Shown here: positions 1 through 8,614 of the stretch, in pieces
Layout of the letters: every line of letters starts with the position of its first letter
Position numbering within the stretch: the stretch's first letter is position 1
Assembly: GCA_019358875.1 (NCBI GenBank)
Contig: JAHHIF010000050.1
Coordinates: 1 to 57,880 of the forward strand
Reading direction: 5' to 3'
DNA length: 57,880 bases
DNA from: Symplocastrum torsivum CPER-KK1
Lineage (GTDB): Bacteria; Cyanobacteriota; Cyanobacteriia; Cyanobacteriales; Coleofasciculaceae
The notes under the pieces: generated by a model
Database searches by the model: none
What the model saw: the letters and a program-made list of their open reading frames with translations, nothing else
Told to the model about the DNA's origin: nothing
Position numbers and translations under genes: made by a program

Positions 1-198
1 ACCATCTGTCGAAGCAAGGGGGCATTGCGGCGGGAGTTGTCTCTTTCATCAGGATAAACCTCGATGTGAAACGTCTACTAAGCAAGTATTATACTTCTAT
101 TAACTCTTCATTTTTGTTTAAGTCCCGAGAGGATAGCAGCGCTATCCTCTCCCCCTCTCTCCTCGGTTTGATTATCATTCTCGTTAAAAGGAAATTAA
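1..198. other. Non-coding left edge with a strong hairpin
   Basis: I see no convincing gene here. Positions 127-137 (GAGAGGATAGC) and 141-151 (GCTATCCTCTC) form a perfect 11-bp stem with a 3-nt loop. It is followed by a C/T-rich stretch rather than a clean T-run, so it could be a terminator of a gene outside the window or one of the many short palindromes of this replicon. Confidence 0.4.
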
Positions 199-597
199 GT
201 ATATTCTCTCATTGACAAGAATTACTCTGTCTTAACTTGTCACGAATGCCCAGAACCGGAAAGCTCCCGTGCTGAAGCGCTAATTCGGGTAATTAAGCAT
301 CGCGCTAATATTATTCGAGTCAATCCGGCTGATGACGAATTGTTTGAAATAGCTCTGCGTTGTGCATTGACTTGGATGATGACGGGTGTTGTTTGTGTGC
401 CGCCGACTGGCTCTGATGGTGCGCTGAGATATTTACGCTCACGCATTAATGTACCTCGCGATATGTCGATCTTTGCTGCTAAGCGACTCAGGGAGGCAAT
501 CGAAAAAACGGCAAGCTTGGTCGGTGATCAACAAGGTCAGCCGATTCCGATTAAGCATCGTCGCGACCAAGACCCGGCTTATTTTGCTAGAAATTAG
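199..597 (+). pseudogene. C-terminal gene remnant, possibly GST-family
   Basis: An open frame runs from just after a stop at 196-198 to the TAG at 595-597, with no ATG start. From about 244 it reads like coding sequence, with segments such as ALTWMMTGVVCVPPTGSDGA and a basic C-terminus ending RRDQDPAYFARN. Similar tails occur, as far as I recall, at the C-terminus of some cyanobacterial glutathione S-transferase-family proteins, but I am not certain of that. The thioredoxin-like N-terminal half is absent. It is best read as a 5'-truncated relic. Only a TTG at 340 could start translation of about 85 residues. Confidence 0.4.
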
Positions 598-897
598 AAG
601 GATTATATGGATAACCTGTACCATCAAACATTCAGGTTTTGGACTTTTTTACGGAATGTTTTAGAGGTAGGCTAAGTCATAAATAAGCCTTGCAAGTCAT
701 GCCCAAGCTTAGTACAAAAGTCCGTTTTACGGAAAGTTTATTACGTCGCCCCAAGAACCAAGATGTGCGATCGCTTTTTTGAAGTGTTTGCAATAACCTT
801 TATTCCCTAAATATTTACAAGACTCTTGTAATTGAAGCTAACATCTTTAATCAAAGCCGCTAAGTTGCTGTACTTTAAGCAATCAGGGAAGGTGACA
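598..897. other. Intergenic, spaced repeat TTTTACGGAA
   Basis: There is no gene. A direct repeat TTTTACGGAAWGTTT occurs at 647-661 and 725-739, and an inverted pair GGACTTTT (641-648) and AAAAGTCC (716-723) brackets the spacer. This may be the debris of a small mobile element or a regulatory site for the RTX gene downstream. Nothing else stands out. Confidence 0.25.
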
Positions 898-1476
898 ATG
901 ACGAACAATAAAACATACTACTATGGAACACTTGGAGACGATTTCTTCCAGTTAGGTTTTGATACCCCAATCGGGTATGGTCGTGCTGGTAATGATACCT
1001 TGTTCGGCAGGGATGATAGCCAGGATCGCCTGTACGGTAACAAAGGAAATGATACTTTGTTAGGAAATGGTGGCAGTGATGTTCTTTTTGGAGGATACGG
1101 TTCCGATACTTTGTATGGGGGTTCTGGCATTGATGAACTGTATGGTGGTTATGGCGAAGATTACCTGATTGGTTATGGTGGCGGTACCGCACCAGACTTT
1201 GATTTTGACCTTCTAGCCGGAGGTAAAGGAGCAGACACTTTTGTTCTCGGTGAAGGGTTTGCTTTCTATACAAGTCCGGTAAGCAATGAACACGCTAGGA
1301 TTATTGATTTTAATCGGGCAGAAGGCGATAAACTTCAAGTCTTTGGCAGCGCCAGTGACTACTCAATTGAGCAAAATATTTTTGGAGGGTCAGACATTAG
1401 CTACCAAGGTAATTTGATTGCTGTTGTAGAAAATGTAATTAATCTCAGCTTGCAATTAGACTTCAACTTTGTCTAA
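898..1476 (+). CDS. RTX-type calcium-binding protein
   Basis: This is a secreted-type protein of 192 residues built around haemolysin-type calcium-binding nonapeptides (GGxGxDxUx). From roughly residue 30 to 105 there are successive copies such as GNKGNDTLLG, GNGGSDVLFG, GGYGSDTLYG and GGYGEDYLIG, then LLAGGKGADTFVLGEG. Each turn pair binds Ca2+ and folds as a parallel beta-roll. RTX proteins normally leave the cell by type I secretion with an uncleaved C-terminal signal, and no type I exporter lies nearby. I chose the ATG at 898 because GGGAAGG sits about 6 nt upstream. An in-frame TTG at 832 would add 22 residues of non-RTX sequence. There is no catalytic domain, so the role is probably an extracellular or surface matrix protein. 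Confidence 0.8.
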   Translation: MTNNKTYYYGTLGDDFFQLGFDTPIGYGRAGNDTLFGRDDSQDRLYGNKGNDTLLGNGGSDVLFGGYGSDTLYGGSGIDELYGGYGEDYLIGYGGGTAPDFDFDLLAGGKGADTFVLGEGFAFYTSPVSNEHARIIDFNRAEGDKLQVFGSASDYSIEQNIFGGSDISYQGNLIAVVENVINLSLQLDFNFV

Positions 1477-1566
1477 GCCATTCGATGAGTGTTGACCAGT
1501 TATCTACGAGGAGTGAGCGCATCTAGAGAAGGTTAAGGAAGTTGATTGAAAGCCTTTCAAGAAAAA

Positions 1567-2100
1567 TTAAAGTAACTCTCCAGCCGCATCAACATCAGCT
1601 TGATTCACCTCTACATAAAGAGCCAAGTTAGCTAAACTCGCATGACCAGTACGGTTCTGAAGTGTACGGAGCGGTACTCCAGCGTCATGCAGTTTGGTGA
1701 TTCCAGTTCGTCTGAAACTGTGAGTCGAGACACCTTTCAAGCCGATATAGTCACAAGCTTGTCTAAGGGCTTTATCTGCTGCTTGTCTGCTCATGCGACA
1801 ACCAGTGGAATTGGGGAAGAGATAGCCCTTATCTGGCAACCCCACCTCATTCATGATCTGAGCCAGCTTATGTAAAATTTTGACTTCTCTGGTCTTTTTT
1901 GTTTTGGTAGTAGATGCCCTAAAGACAATACAGTTACCAATAATGTCTGCTCTTTGTAGCTAAAGTAATTCTGATATTCGACAGGGCGTGTAGTAACAAG
2001 TTACAAACAACAACTTGTGCTTGGGAGACAAGACACCAAACAACTCCTCTAGCTGTTCTTCCCTAAGTATTTCTGCTTGACCGTTACGGTTGTTCTTCAT
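1567..2100 (-). pseudogene. Small tyrosine recombinase with in-frame amber stop
   Basis: This is a catalytic-domain-only tyrosine recombinase of 178 codons, closely parallel to the intact 182-residue integrase at 8063-8611. Reading from the ATG at 2100, the frame is uninterrupted except for one TAG at plus positions 1960-1962, just after the CRISELL segment that carries the first catalytic Arg. Downstream the frame keeps the HSFRRT box and the GHASLANLALYVEV segment with the His and nucleophile Tyr. The single nonsense codon in an otherwise preserved gene suggests recent inactivation. A free C-terminal product of 95 residues could start at the ATG at 1854, but it would lack the first Arg. Suppression or a sequencing error cannot be excluded. 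Confidence 0.75.
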
Positions 2101-2359
2101 CTTGTTCTAATGATTGCTCATTTGTTAAAAGAGCAACCATAAATTAACGCTATACCGTTGTTTTAGCAAGAGTCCTGGTTTTGGAGGCTGTTTTTAGCTA
2201 TTTGTTGCGAATTAGACTCAATAAGTTAGTCGTAAAGTAGGCTGTGGTATGTCATATTGCCTAAAGACAAAAAAATATCCTACGGATAGATGCACTAGAG
2301 AGGCTTTATTTATCTATCAAATGATAGAGTCTAGCTACTTCCGCAGGAGATTCCTTGAG

Positions 2360-5300
2360 ATGAAAGGGTGTCATCTAGAAAAATGGCTCATTCCTGGCAG
2401 TGTCTTCTATGCATTCTTTATCTCTAACCCAACAGCCGCACAAGTGGTTGGAGATACAACACTGCCAGTAGGAGAGCGATCGCAAGTTACAGGCAACCCC
2501 AACTTTCAGATCGATGGTGGAACAACGCGGGGTGGCAATCTGTTCCACAGCTTTAGCGAGTTTTCTGTGCCAACTGGCGGTTCTGCCTACTTCAACAATG
2601 CAGTAGATGTGCAGAACATTTTCAGCCGCGTTACGGGTGGGTCAATCTCAAATATTGATGGCGTGATTCGGGCAAATGGTACAGCGAATCTGTTTTTGCT
2701 CAACCCCAATGGCATTCTGTTTGGCCCGAATGCGTCCCTCAATATTGGGGGTTCGTTTGTGGCAACGACGGCGAGTGAGATCGGCTTTCCCAATGGTGAA
2801 GTGTTCAGTAGCGATGCGACGCAACCGTTACCGAGTCAGCTCTTGAACGTTAATCCCAATGCCTTATTTTTCAATCAACTGGCAGCACAATCGATTGTCA
2901 ATCAATCCATCTTTAATGACACAGGTTTACAAGTTCCCCTGAGACAAAATCTGTTACTGGTTGGCGGACCTGTTCAGTTGGATGGTGGACGGGTAATCAG
3001 TCCGGGTAGCTATGTTGAACTGGGCAGTGTTGGTGGGGCAGGAACCATCAATTTATCAACTGCTCAAGAAGACTGGCAATTAAACCTAGCGGATGGGGTG
3101 ACACGAGCAGATGCTTTGTTAAGGAATGGGGGTGACATTAATGTAAAAGGGGACGGGGGGAGTATTCGGATTCTGTCCCGGAATATTGATATCTTGGGCA
3201 GCACTCTTCGGATTGAGATTCCGAGTGATTCACGATTCCCTGCTACCCAGACAGGCGATCTGGAGTTGAATGCGACTGGCTCCATCACAATTAGCGACAG
3301 CATCTTAGCAAACAGCTTGTTTGGAGAGGGAACGATGGGCAACATCACTCTGACAGCAGGCGATCGTATCACTATTGATGGAAGCGCATTATTCAGCACG
3401 GCTGAGCCTGATGGCATGGGTGACATTGGAGATGTAACGATCACAGCCGGGACAATTTTGTTTGATAATACACTTTTTGTTGCGAATACATCTCAGCCAA
3501 CGGATGCGAGTGATGTTTTCATCAACGCTCGTGATACTGTCTCTATCGATAGCAGCACTGTATACAATACTGTGGAACAAACCGGCATTGGCAATGGTGG
3601 CGACATCAACATCACAACAGGGTCACTTGCTATTAGAGGCACTCGATTGCTTTTATTCACCCGAGGGCAGGGCAATGTCGGTGATGTCAATATTGATGCT
3701 CGCGATACCGTCTCTTTAGATGGCAGTTTCATGTTCAATACCGTGAACCAAACTGGCATTGGTAACGGTGGCGGTATCAACATCACAACAGGGTCGTTTG
3801 CACTTACAGGGGGTACTGAACTGATTTCTAACACGGATGGGCAGGGAGATGCAGGCAGTGTAAATATTAATGCCCGCGATCTCGTCTCCCTTGATGATGG
3901 CAGTGATGTATTCAACTTCGTAGGACAAACCGGCATTGGCAACAGTGGCGGTATCAATATCACAACAGGGTCGCTTGCTCTCACCGAGGGTAGCCAATTG
4001 GTTTCTGACACAAATGGACGAGGAGATGCAGGCAGTGTAAATATTAATGCCCGCGATACGGTCTCTTTTGATCGCAGTTTCATGTTCAATACCGTGAACC
4101 AAACTGGCATTGGTAACGGTGGTGGTATCAACATCACAACAGGGTCGCTTGCTCTCACCGAGGGTAGTCAATTGGTTTCTAACACAAATGGGCAGGGAAA
4201 TACAGGCAGAGTGACTATCAATGCCCGCGATCTCGTCTCCCTTGATGATGGCAGTGATGTATTCAACTTCGTAGGACAAACCGGCATTGGCAACAGTAGC
4301 GGTATCAATATCACAACAGGGTCGCTTGCTCTCACCGAGGGTAGCCAATTGGTTTCTGACACAAATGGACGAGGAGATGCAGGCAGTGTAAATATTAATG
4401 CCCGCAATACCGTTTCTTTAGATAACGCTCGTGTATTCAATGTCGTGAGACAAACCGGCATTGGCAACGGTGGCGGTATCAACATCACAACAGGGTCACT
4501 TGCACTCACAGGGGGCGGTCAATTGGTTGCTAACACGGATGGGCAGGGATCTGCTGGTGACATTACCATTAATGCTCGCGATCGCGTCTTACTCGATGGC
4601 GTATCTTCCAATAAACTTTTCCCCAGCAGTATCTTCACACAAGTGGCATCAGGAGCTACGGGTCAGGGAGGAGATGTAACGATCACAACTGGCTCGCTAT
4701 TTCTGATTAACGGGGGTGCCGTAAATACTAACAATGTTGGTGGAACAGGTAACTCAGGGCAAGTCACCATTGACGCGCGTGACTCCGTACAGATTCGTGG
4801 TACAGCCCCTACTACTCCTTTTATCCAAGGTGGGGTGTTTACCTCAGTGTTCAAAGGATCTGTGGGAAGCGGAGGAGCCGTCAGTATCACCACAGGTTCA
4901 CTCTCTGTCTCAGACCAAGGGAGAATCTTTACGGATGCTGAGGGACAAGGCAATGCAGGGAATATCCAGATTCGGGCAAGCAATAGCGTCTTGTTTGATG
5001 ATGGAGATGCGATTAGCACGCTCTCGGCAGGGGGAGTAGGCAGAGGCGGCGATATTGACATTACCACCCGATCGCTCTCAGTCCTCAATAACGCTCAACT
5101 GTCAGCTTCCACCTCTGGCAATGGCGACGCGGGCAACATCACTGTCAGTGCTGACACGATGGGCTTAAGCCAGGGGGGACGGTTGCTTACAACAACGTTT
5201 AGCCGTGGTCAGGCTGGCAACATTACGGTGAACACGCCTGACCTCCAGTTGGTCGGAGCAGACAGTGGGCTATTCGCTCAAACCACCACGGCTGCCGATG

Positions 5301-6346
5301 CGGGTAACCTCACGATTCAACCTCGTGGCAACGGGCAGAGTGTGCGGGTGAATCTGCAAGATGGCGCACAAATCTCGGCTTCCACCTCCAGCAGTGGTCG
5401 CGGTGGAACATTAACCATTACTGCCCCAGACTCCATTACGCTCACCGGGAGCGGTTCGGTCATTGCGGCTGAGACGGGCGGTACTGGCACCGGAGGCAAC
5501 CTATTTCTGACAACCGGAGACCTCCGCATTCAAGACCAAGCAGAAGTTACCGTCAGCAGTTCCAACACGGGCAGTGCAGGCTCCTTGTTTGTCGATGCCG
5601 ATCTCATCTACCTCAACAATGGGGGCAGAATTCGAGCTGATACATCCGGTGGTGGCGGTAATATCAACCTGCGATCGCCTCTAATTCTGTTGCGCAATGG
5701 TAGTAGTATCACCACCGATGCCAGAGGAAGCAATATCCCTGGCGGCAACATCAGCATCGATACAGACAACTTGGTTGCCGTCCCAAACGAAAATAGTGAC
5801 ATCAGCGCCAATTCGCGTGACTTCCGGGGCGGTAACGTAACCATTAGAGCGTCGGGCATCTTTGGCATTGACTTTAGAGAGCAACTGACCCCTTTAAGCG
5901 ACATCACCGCTACAGGAGTAAGTGAGGAGTTTAGTGGCACAGTCGAACTCATCACACCAGGGATTGACCCGGCAAGAGGACTCGCCCAATTACCGACCGA
6001 GGTAGTGGATGCCTCAGACGAAATTGCTCAAGCCTGTCGAGATGTTCAAGGTAGTTCTTTTGTCGTTACGGGTCGTGGGGGGTTGCCACCTACTCCTCAA
6101 CAAGCCTTGGGTGATGACCCACGTTGGCGAGACTGGCGGACTCCGGCTGAAGTTAGTCGTCAGTCGAATACTTCTGGGAATGCAACCTTACCGTCTTCCA
6201 CTAACCCCCCTGGCACAAAATCAGCAATAGTGGAAGCGACTGGGTGGGTGACGTTACCTGATGGTCAAGTCAGCCTCACGGCAAGTGTTCCTAATGTGAC
6301 CTCCTCGAATCGCTTGATACAGCCAGTTAATTGTGATGGGTCGTAA
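2360..6346 (+). CDS. Filamentous haemagglutinin family exoprotein
   Basis: This large secreted beta-helix protein has about 1328 residues. From the chosen ATG (AGGAG 10 nt upstream) it begins with a signal peptide (hydrophobic run, then PTAAQ). The two-partner-secretion haemagglutinin domain follows, with NxFHSF, NIFSRVTGG and NPNGILFGPNASL motifs in about the first 160 residues. A long array of GNxGxxNITTGSL/INARD repeats forms the helix. The C-terminal tail (QACRDVQGSSFVVTGRGGLP) is typical of cyanobacterial members. Family knowledge predicts export by a TpsB/FhaC-type transporter, which is not in this window. An upstream in-frame start at 2249 would add 37 residues before the signal peptide. 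The likely role is surface adhesion or sheath interaction. Confidence 0.85.
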   Translation: MKGCHLEKWLIPGSVFYAFFISNPTAAQVVGDTTLPVGERSQVTGNPNFQIDGGTTRGGNLFHSFSEFSVPTGGSAYFNNAVDVQNIFSRVTGGSISNIDGVIRANGTANLFLLNPNGILFGPNASLNIGGSFVATTASEIGFPNGEVFSSDATQPLPSQLLNVNPNALFFNQLAAQSIVNQSIFNDTGLQVPLRQNLLLVGGPVQLDGGRVISPGSYVELGSVGGAGTINLSTAQEDWQLNLADGVTRADALLRNGGDINVKGDGGSIRILSRNIDILGSTLRIEIPSDSRFPATQTGDLELNATGSITISDSILANSLFGEGTMGNITLTAGDRITIDGSALFSTAEPDGMGDIGDVTITAGTILFDNTLFVANTSQPTDASDVFINARDTVSIDSSTVYNTVEQTGIGNGGDINITTGSLAIRGTRLLLFTRGQGNVGDVNIDARDTVSLDGSFMFNTVNQTGIGNGGGINITTGSFALTGGTELISNTDGQGDAGSVNINARDLVSLDDGSDVFNFVGQTGIGNSGGINITTGSLALTEGSQLVSDTNGRGDAGSVNINARDTVSFDRSFMFNTVNQTGIGNGGGINITTGSLALTEGSQLVSNTNGQGNTGRVTINARDLVSLDDGSDVFNFVGQTGIGNSSGINITTGSLALTEGSQLVSDTNGRGDAGSVNINARNTVSLDNARVFNVVRQTGIGNGGGINITTGSLALTGGGQLVANTDGQGSAGDITINARDRVLLDGVSSNKLFPSSIFTQVASGATGQGGDVTITTGSLFLINGGAVNTNNVGGTGNSGQVTIDARDSVQIRGTAPTTPFIQGGVFTSVFKGSVGSGGAVSITTGSLSVSDQGRIFTDAEGQGNAGNIQIRASNSVLFDDGDAISTLSAGGVGRGGDIDITTRSLSVLNNAQLSASTSGNGDAGNITVSADTMGLSQGGRLLTTTFSRGQAGNITVNTPDLQLVGADSGLFAQTTTAADAGNLTIQPRGNGQSVRVNLQDGAQISASTSSSGRGGTLTITAPDSITLTGSGSVIAAETGGTGTGGNLFLTTGDLRIQDQAEVTVSSSNTGSAGSLFVDADLIYLNNGGRIRADTSGGGGNINLRSPLILLRNGSSITTDARGSNIPGGNISIDTDNLVAVPNENSDISANSRDFRGGNVTIRASGIFGIDFREQLTPLSDITATGVSEEFSGTVELITPGIDPARGLAQLPTEVVDASDEIAQACRDVQGSSFVVTGRGGLPPTPQQALGDDPRWRDWRTPAEVSRQSNTSGNATLPSSTNPPGTKSAIVEATGWVTLPDGQVSLTASVPNVTSSNRLIQPVNCDGS
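3530..4560 (+). repeat. Near-identical tandem repeats inside haemagglutinin gene
   Basis: Units of about 58-59 codons (D-x-VSLD ... TGIGNxxGINITTGSLAL ... GSVNINAR) are repeated in tandem. At DNA level a two-unit block is almost identical at 3890-4056 and 4241-4401, an offset of 351 bp. This points to recent duplication or homogenisation and makes copy number likely to vary. Confidence 0.75.
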
Positions 6347-6737
6347 CTTCCTAGGTTTTAGCGAGTCCGTCTGACAAAATTCGTGGTGAAAGTGGCTCTA
6401 TTTACTAGAGAAGTTTGCTGAAATAGGTGTTTGAGCAAACTATTTCAGTTGAGCGCTCTCCGCTTTCACGCCTCTCAACCATCCCCTTCTAAAGTCGCCT
6501 GCTGTTGGACTTGAGCTACGTCAACCTCGGTGCATTTGACGACTTGAGCTGGTCACGACGGGAACTCAGAAATATTGTTTTCCTGCTGTTGTGACGGTAT
6601 CCCTCTGGTGTCGTCTTTCGTGACATTCCCGACGAGTGTTGTCACAACTGCGTGATTAGGTGAGAAGCGATCGCATTCTTCTCTTCTTTCCCAATTCTTG
6701 GGACTGCACCCTGTATTATTTTCCCTCAATCGAGCTA
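6347..6737. other. Intergenic with dyad
   Basis: No gene is supported. The stretch holds a perfect 9-bp inverted repeat, CTGAAATAG at 6418-6426 and CTATTTCAG at 6440-6448, with a 13-nt spacer. It lies shortly after the haemagglutinin stop and has no T-run. Further on, several GTCAC-containing words (6550-6650) are scattered but without clear periodicity. Confidence 0.3.
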
Positions 6738-6855
6738 AAGGACGATTTAACGATTTCGTTAAACCTGGCTTTCTTGCTTTAAAGAATTCGTCCTTGACCT
6801 GTGAGCGAAAAGACGATATAAAGATTTCGCTATAGGACGATTGCACGAAAGCCAG
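6738..6855. promoter_or_regulatory. Candidate partition operator/centromere repeats
   Basis: Immediately upstream of parA lie several copies of a GGACGATT-xx-ACGAAA-like word. One begins at 6740 and includes the dyad TTTAACG/CGTTAAA. A reverse-oriented GGACGAATTC lies near 6787. A weaker AGACGATATAAAG lies near 6812 between AGCGAAA and TTTCGCT arms. A last copy at 6835-6853 abuts the start codon. A further inverted copy lies just after the RHH gene. This layout fits a site bound by the ribbon-helix-helix partner for autoregulation and plasmid partition. Confidence 0.55.
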
Positions 6856-7497
6856 ATGACCGTATTAGTGGGTGTCGTTTCCCAGAAAGGAGGGGTTGGC
6901 AAAAGCACCCTCGCCCGTCTAATTGCCCGTGAATACGCGGCGGCGGGTTGGGATGTTAAGATTGCTGACCTCGATATTTCCCAAGGAACAAGCACCGACT
7001 GGAAGCAACGTCGAGAGCAAAATTGCCTCCAGCCGGAAATTGCCGTCGAACCATTCCGTACTATTGCCCAAGCGCTCAAACACGCTGATGTTTATGACCT
7101 GATGGTTTTAGATGGCGCACCGCATTCGATGCAAGGAACACTAGAAATAGCTCGCGCTTCGGCGCTGCTTGTCCTTCCCACAGGTTTATCCCTTGATGAC
7201 TTAAAACCATCCGTCCTGTTGGCACACGAATTAGTCAAGGCTCATATTCCAGAGTCCAAAATTACCTTTGCCCTTTGCCGAGTCGGAGACAGGGACAACG
7301 AAATCGAAGAAGCCCGCTCTTACATTCATAAAGCCGGCTATAGCACTGTCGCTGGCTCAATCCCTGAAAAAACAGCTTATCGACAGGCAAGCGATAGCGG
7401 TCGCGCCGTTTCTGAAGTCACCTTTCCCACCTTGAGACAACGAGCCGAAGAAGTCGCTCAGGGCATCATCAACAAGTTGAGTAAACAAGAGGCATAG
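6856..7497 (+). CDS. parA: ParA-family partition ATPase
   Basis: This ParA/MinD-type ATPase of 213 residues drives plasmid or replicon segregation. The deviant Walker A (QKGGVGKST, residues about 9-17) carries the signature lysine. The A' motif follows in ADLDISQGTS and Walker B in LMVLDGAP. There is no N-terminal DNA-binding extension, so it belongs with the short ParF/type Ib-like proteins that rely on a small RHH partner. That partner follows one nucleotide after the stop. The ATG at 6856 was chosen over the TTG at 6841 because it starts at the conserved beta-strand, and because the upstream bases belong to the repeated operator word. Autoregulation through the flanking repeats is likely. 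Confidence 0.85.
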   Translation: MTVLVGVVSQKGGVGKSTLARLIAREYAAAGWDVKIADLDISQGTSTDWKQRREQNCLQPEIAVEPFRTIAQALKHADVYDLMVLDGAPHSMQGTLEIARASALLVLPTGLSLDDLKPSVLLAHELVKAHIPESKITFALCRVGDRDNEIEEARSYIHKAGYSTVAGSIPEKTAYRQASDSGRAVSEVTFPTLRQRAEEVAQGIINKLSKQEA

Positions 7498-7498
7498 T

Positions 7499-7732
7499 AT
7501 GGCAACCCAACCCCCGCCCCCACCACGTAAGCCCAGCAAAGGTGAACCTCCTAGCCTCAAGCAAACAAAGGAAAATCTGGAGAAACCAGACCCTGGGGAA
7601 ATCGTCAATCTGAATTTCAAGGTGACTGCCGAGTTTAAAAAGGATTTCAAAATCGCCGCAGCGACTTATGGCTGCACACAAGTTGAACTATTACAGCGAA
7701 TCTTCAAATTTTGGACGGAGCATCATGGCTAG
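7499..7732 (+). CDS. Ribbon-helix-helix partition protein (ParG-like)
   Basis: This 77-residue protein has a proline-rich, flexible basic N-terminus (residues 1-32). A C-terminal ribbon-helix-helix fold follows, with beta-strand VNLNFKVTAEFKKDFK then a helix pair through about residue 75. This is the architecture of ParG/ParB-type centromere-binding proteins that partner short ParA ATPases. It starts one base after the parA stop, so the two form a translationally coupled operon. It probably binds the GGACGAT-type words on both sides of the operon. Confidence 0.75.
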   Translation: MATQPPPPPRKPSKGEPPSLKQTKENLEKPDPGEIVNLNFKVTAEFKKDFKIAAATYGCTQVELLQRIFKFWTEHHG

Positions 7733-7737
7733 TCTGG

Positions 7738-7773
7738 CTTTCGTGCTTTCGTCAAATCGTCCTTTCAAGCCGT
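7738..7773. promoter_or_regulatory. Inverted copy of partition repeat downstream of RHH gene
   Basis: Read on the minus strand this stretch contains GGACGATTTGACGAAAGC followed by ACGAAAGCCAG. It is the best preserved copy of the motif found upstream of parA and is in opposite orientation. The ACGAAAGCCAG tail matches the bases just before the parA ATG. Copies on both sides of a two-gene cassette suggest a bipartite partition site, or the boundaries of a mobile cassette. Confidence 0.5.
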
Positions 7774-7846
7774 TGCCGGGGCAGGTTTAGCTAAAAAGAC
7801 TTTCAGACACTACTGAATAATTGATTCACTCGTTCGCGGACTTTAC

Positions 7847-7870
7847 CTGAAGTCGGTGAGTAGACTTCAG
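7847..7870 (+). terminator. Hairpin after partition operon
   Basis: CTGAAGTC (7847-7854) and GACTTCAG (7863-7870) make a perfect 8-bp stem with an 8-nt loop. It lies about 115 bp after the RHH gene. The following bases are A-rich rather than T-rich on this strand, so terminator function is uncertain. Confidence 0.3.
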
Positions 7871-8005
7871 ACATAAGAAAAAATCATGAAAAACGCCCAG
7901 AACCCGGATTCTCTCGTGAGGGGGTGATAGAGCCATTGATAAGCGGGACTAAATTGAGGCGCGAGTTCCCGGGTAAATCACGGTTTATCAAGGCTTTCAG
8001 ACGAT

Positions 8006-8034
8006 ATTACACGAAACTGATAATAACGTGTAAT
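8006..8034. repeat. 8-bp dyad upstream of integrase
   Basis: ATTACACG (8006-8013) and CGTGTAAT (8027-8034) are perfect inverted arms around a 13-bp A+T-rich spacer. The dyad ends 28 bp before the integrase start. It could be the integrase promoter's operator or a core recombination site. The spacer is longer than the 6-8 bp usual for a tyrosine-recombinase core, so the operator reading is at least as likely. Confidence 0.35.
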
Positions 8035-8062
8035 CTGTTAGAAGCGAGTATTCACAAGGGTT

Positions 8063-8611
8063 ATGAAGGTCAATGGCAACGGACAAGGAAAAGTCCTGAC
8101 CCAGGAGGAGTTGAGACAACTGTTTACCGAAGGGTTAGTAACCCCACGGGATAGAGCGATATTTGGCATCTGTCTATTTGCAGGTTGTCGGGTCAGCGAG
8201 GTGTTAGCCCTCCAAACCACGGACATAAAAGGTGAAACCTTAACTCTCAGGAAGAGTACCACAAAAGGGAAGCTCAAAACCCGTGTGGTGGATATCCAGC
8301 CAGGGCTGGCTCGACTGTTGCAAGCCTACTCAGTTAAGCCAGGTTTTCTGTTTCCAGGTGGTCGCCCAGGTCAGCCGATGACTCGCTTCATGGCAGACAA
8401 GATTCTGAAAAAGGCTTGCGAGCGCATTGGTTTAGTTGGCGTTAGCACCCACTCGTTTCGCCGTACAGCTCTAACGCAGATGTCCAGCGCTGGAATACCA
8501 CTGCGCCACATTCAGGAAATATCGGGTCACAATGACCTGGGAACCTTACAACGCTACTTGGAAGTGTCGCCAGACCAAAGACGAAAAGCTGTTTCAGTTA
8601 TTGGGTTTTAA
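8063..8611 (+). CDS. Small tyrosine recombinase/integrase
   Basis: This 182-residue integrase consists of little more than the catalytic domain. The conserved pocket is complete. The first Arg is in GCRVSEVLAL, the beta-hairpin Lys in STTKGK, the H-x-x-R in HSFRRT, the second His in GHNDLG, and the nucleophile Tyr in QRYLEVSP. Full-length phage integrases have an extra N-terminal core-binding domain that is absent here. The compact form is common on cyanobacterial plasmids. It is followed after 3 nt by a Uma2 nuclease gene, so the two may be co-transcribed. A near-equal paralogue at 1567-2100 has been inactivated. Confidence 0.85.
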   Translation: MKVNGNGQGKVLTQEELRQLFTEGLVTPRDRAIFGICLFAGCRVSEVLALQTTDIKGETLTLRKSTTKGKLKTRVVDIQPGLARLLQAYSVKPGFLFPGGRPGQPMTRFMADKILKKACERIGLVGVSTHSFRRTALTQMSSAGIPLRHIQEISGHNDLGTLQRYLEVSPDQRRKAVSVIGF

Positions 8612-8614
8612 ATA

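Noticed and set aside
3064..5088. Long open frames on the minus strand of the haemagglutinin gene
   Set aside because: They mirror the repeat structure of the plus-strand gene and show only repetitive composition.
6553..6846. 97-codon minus-strand frame upstream of parA
   Set aside because: It covers the partition repeats and has no protein-like pattern.
7924..8154. 76-codon plus-strand frame before the integrase
   Set aside because: It overlaps the integrase in another frame and contains the upstream dyad; no sign of a real protein.
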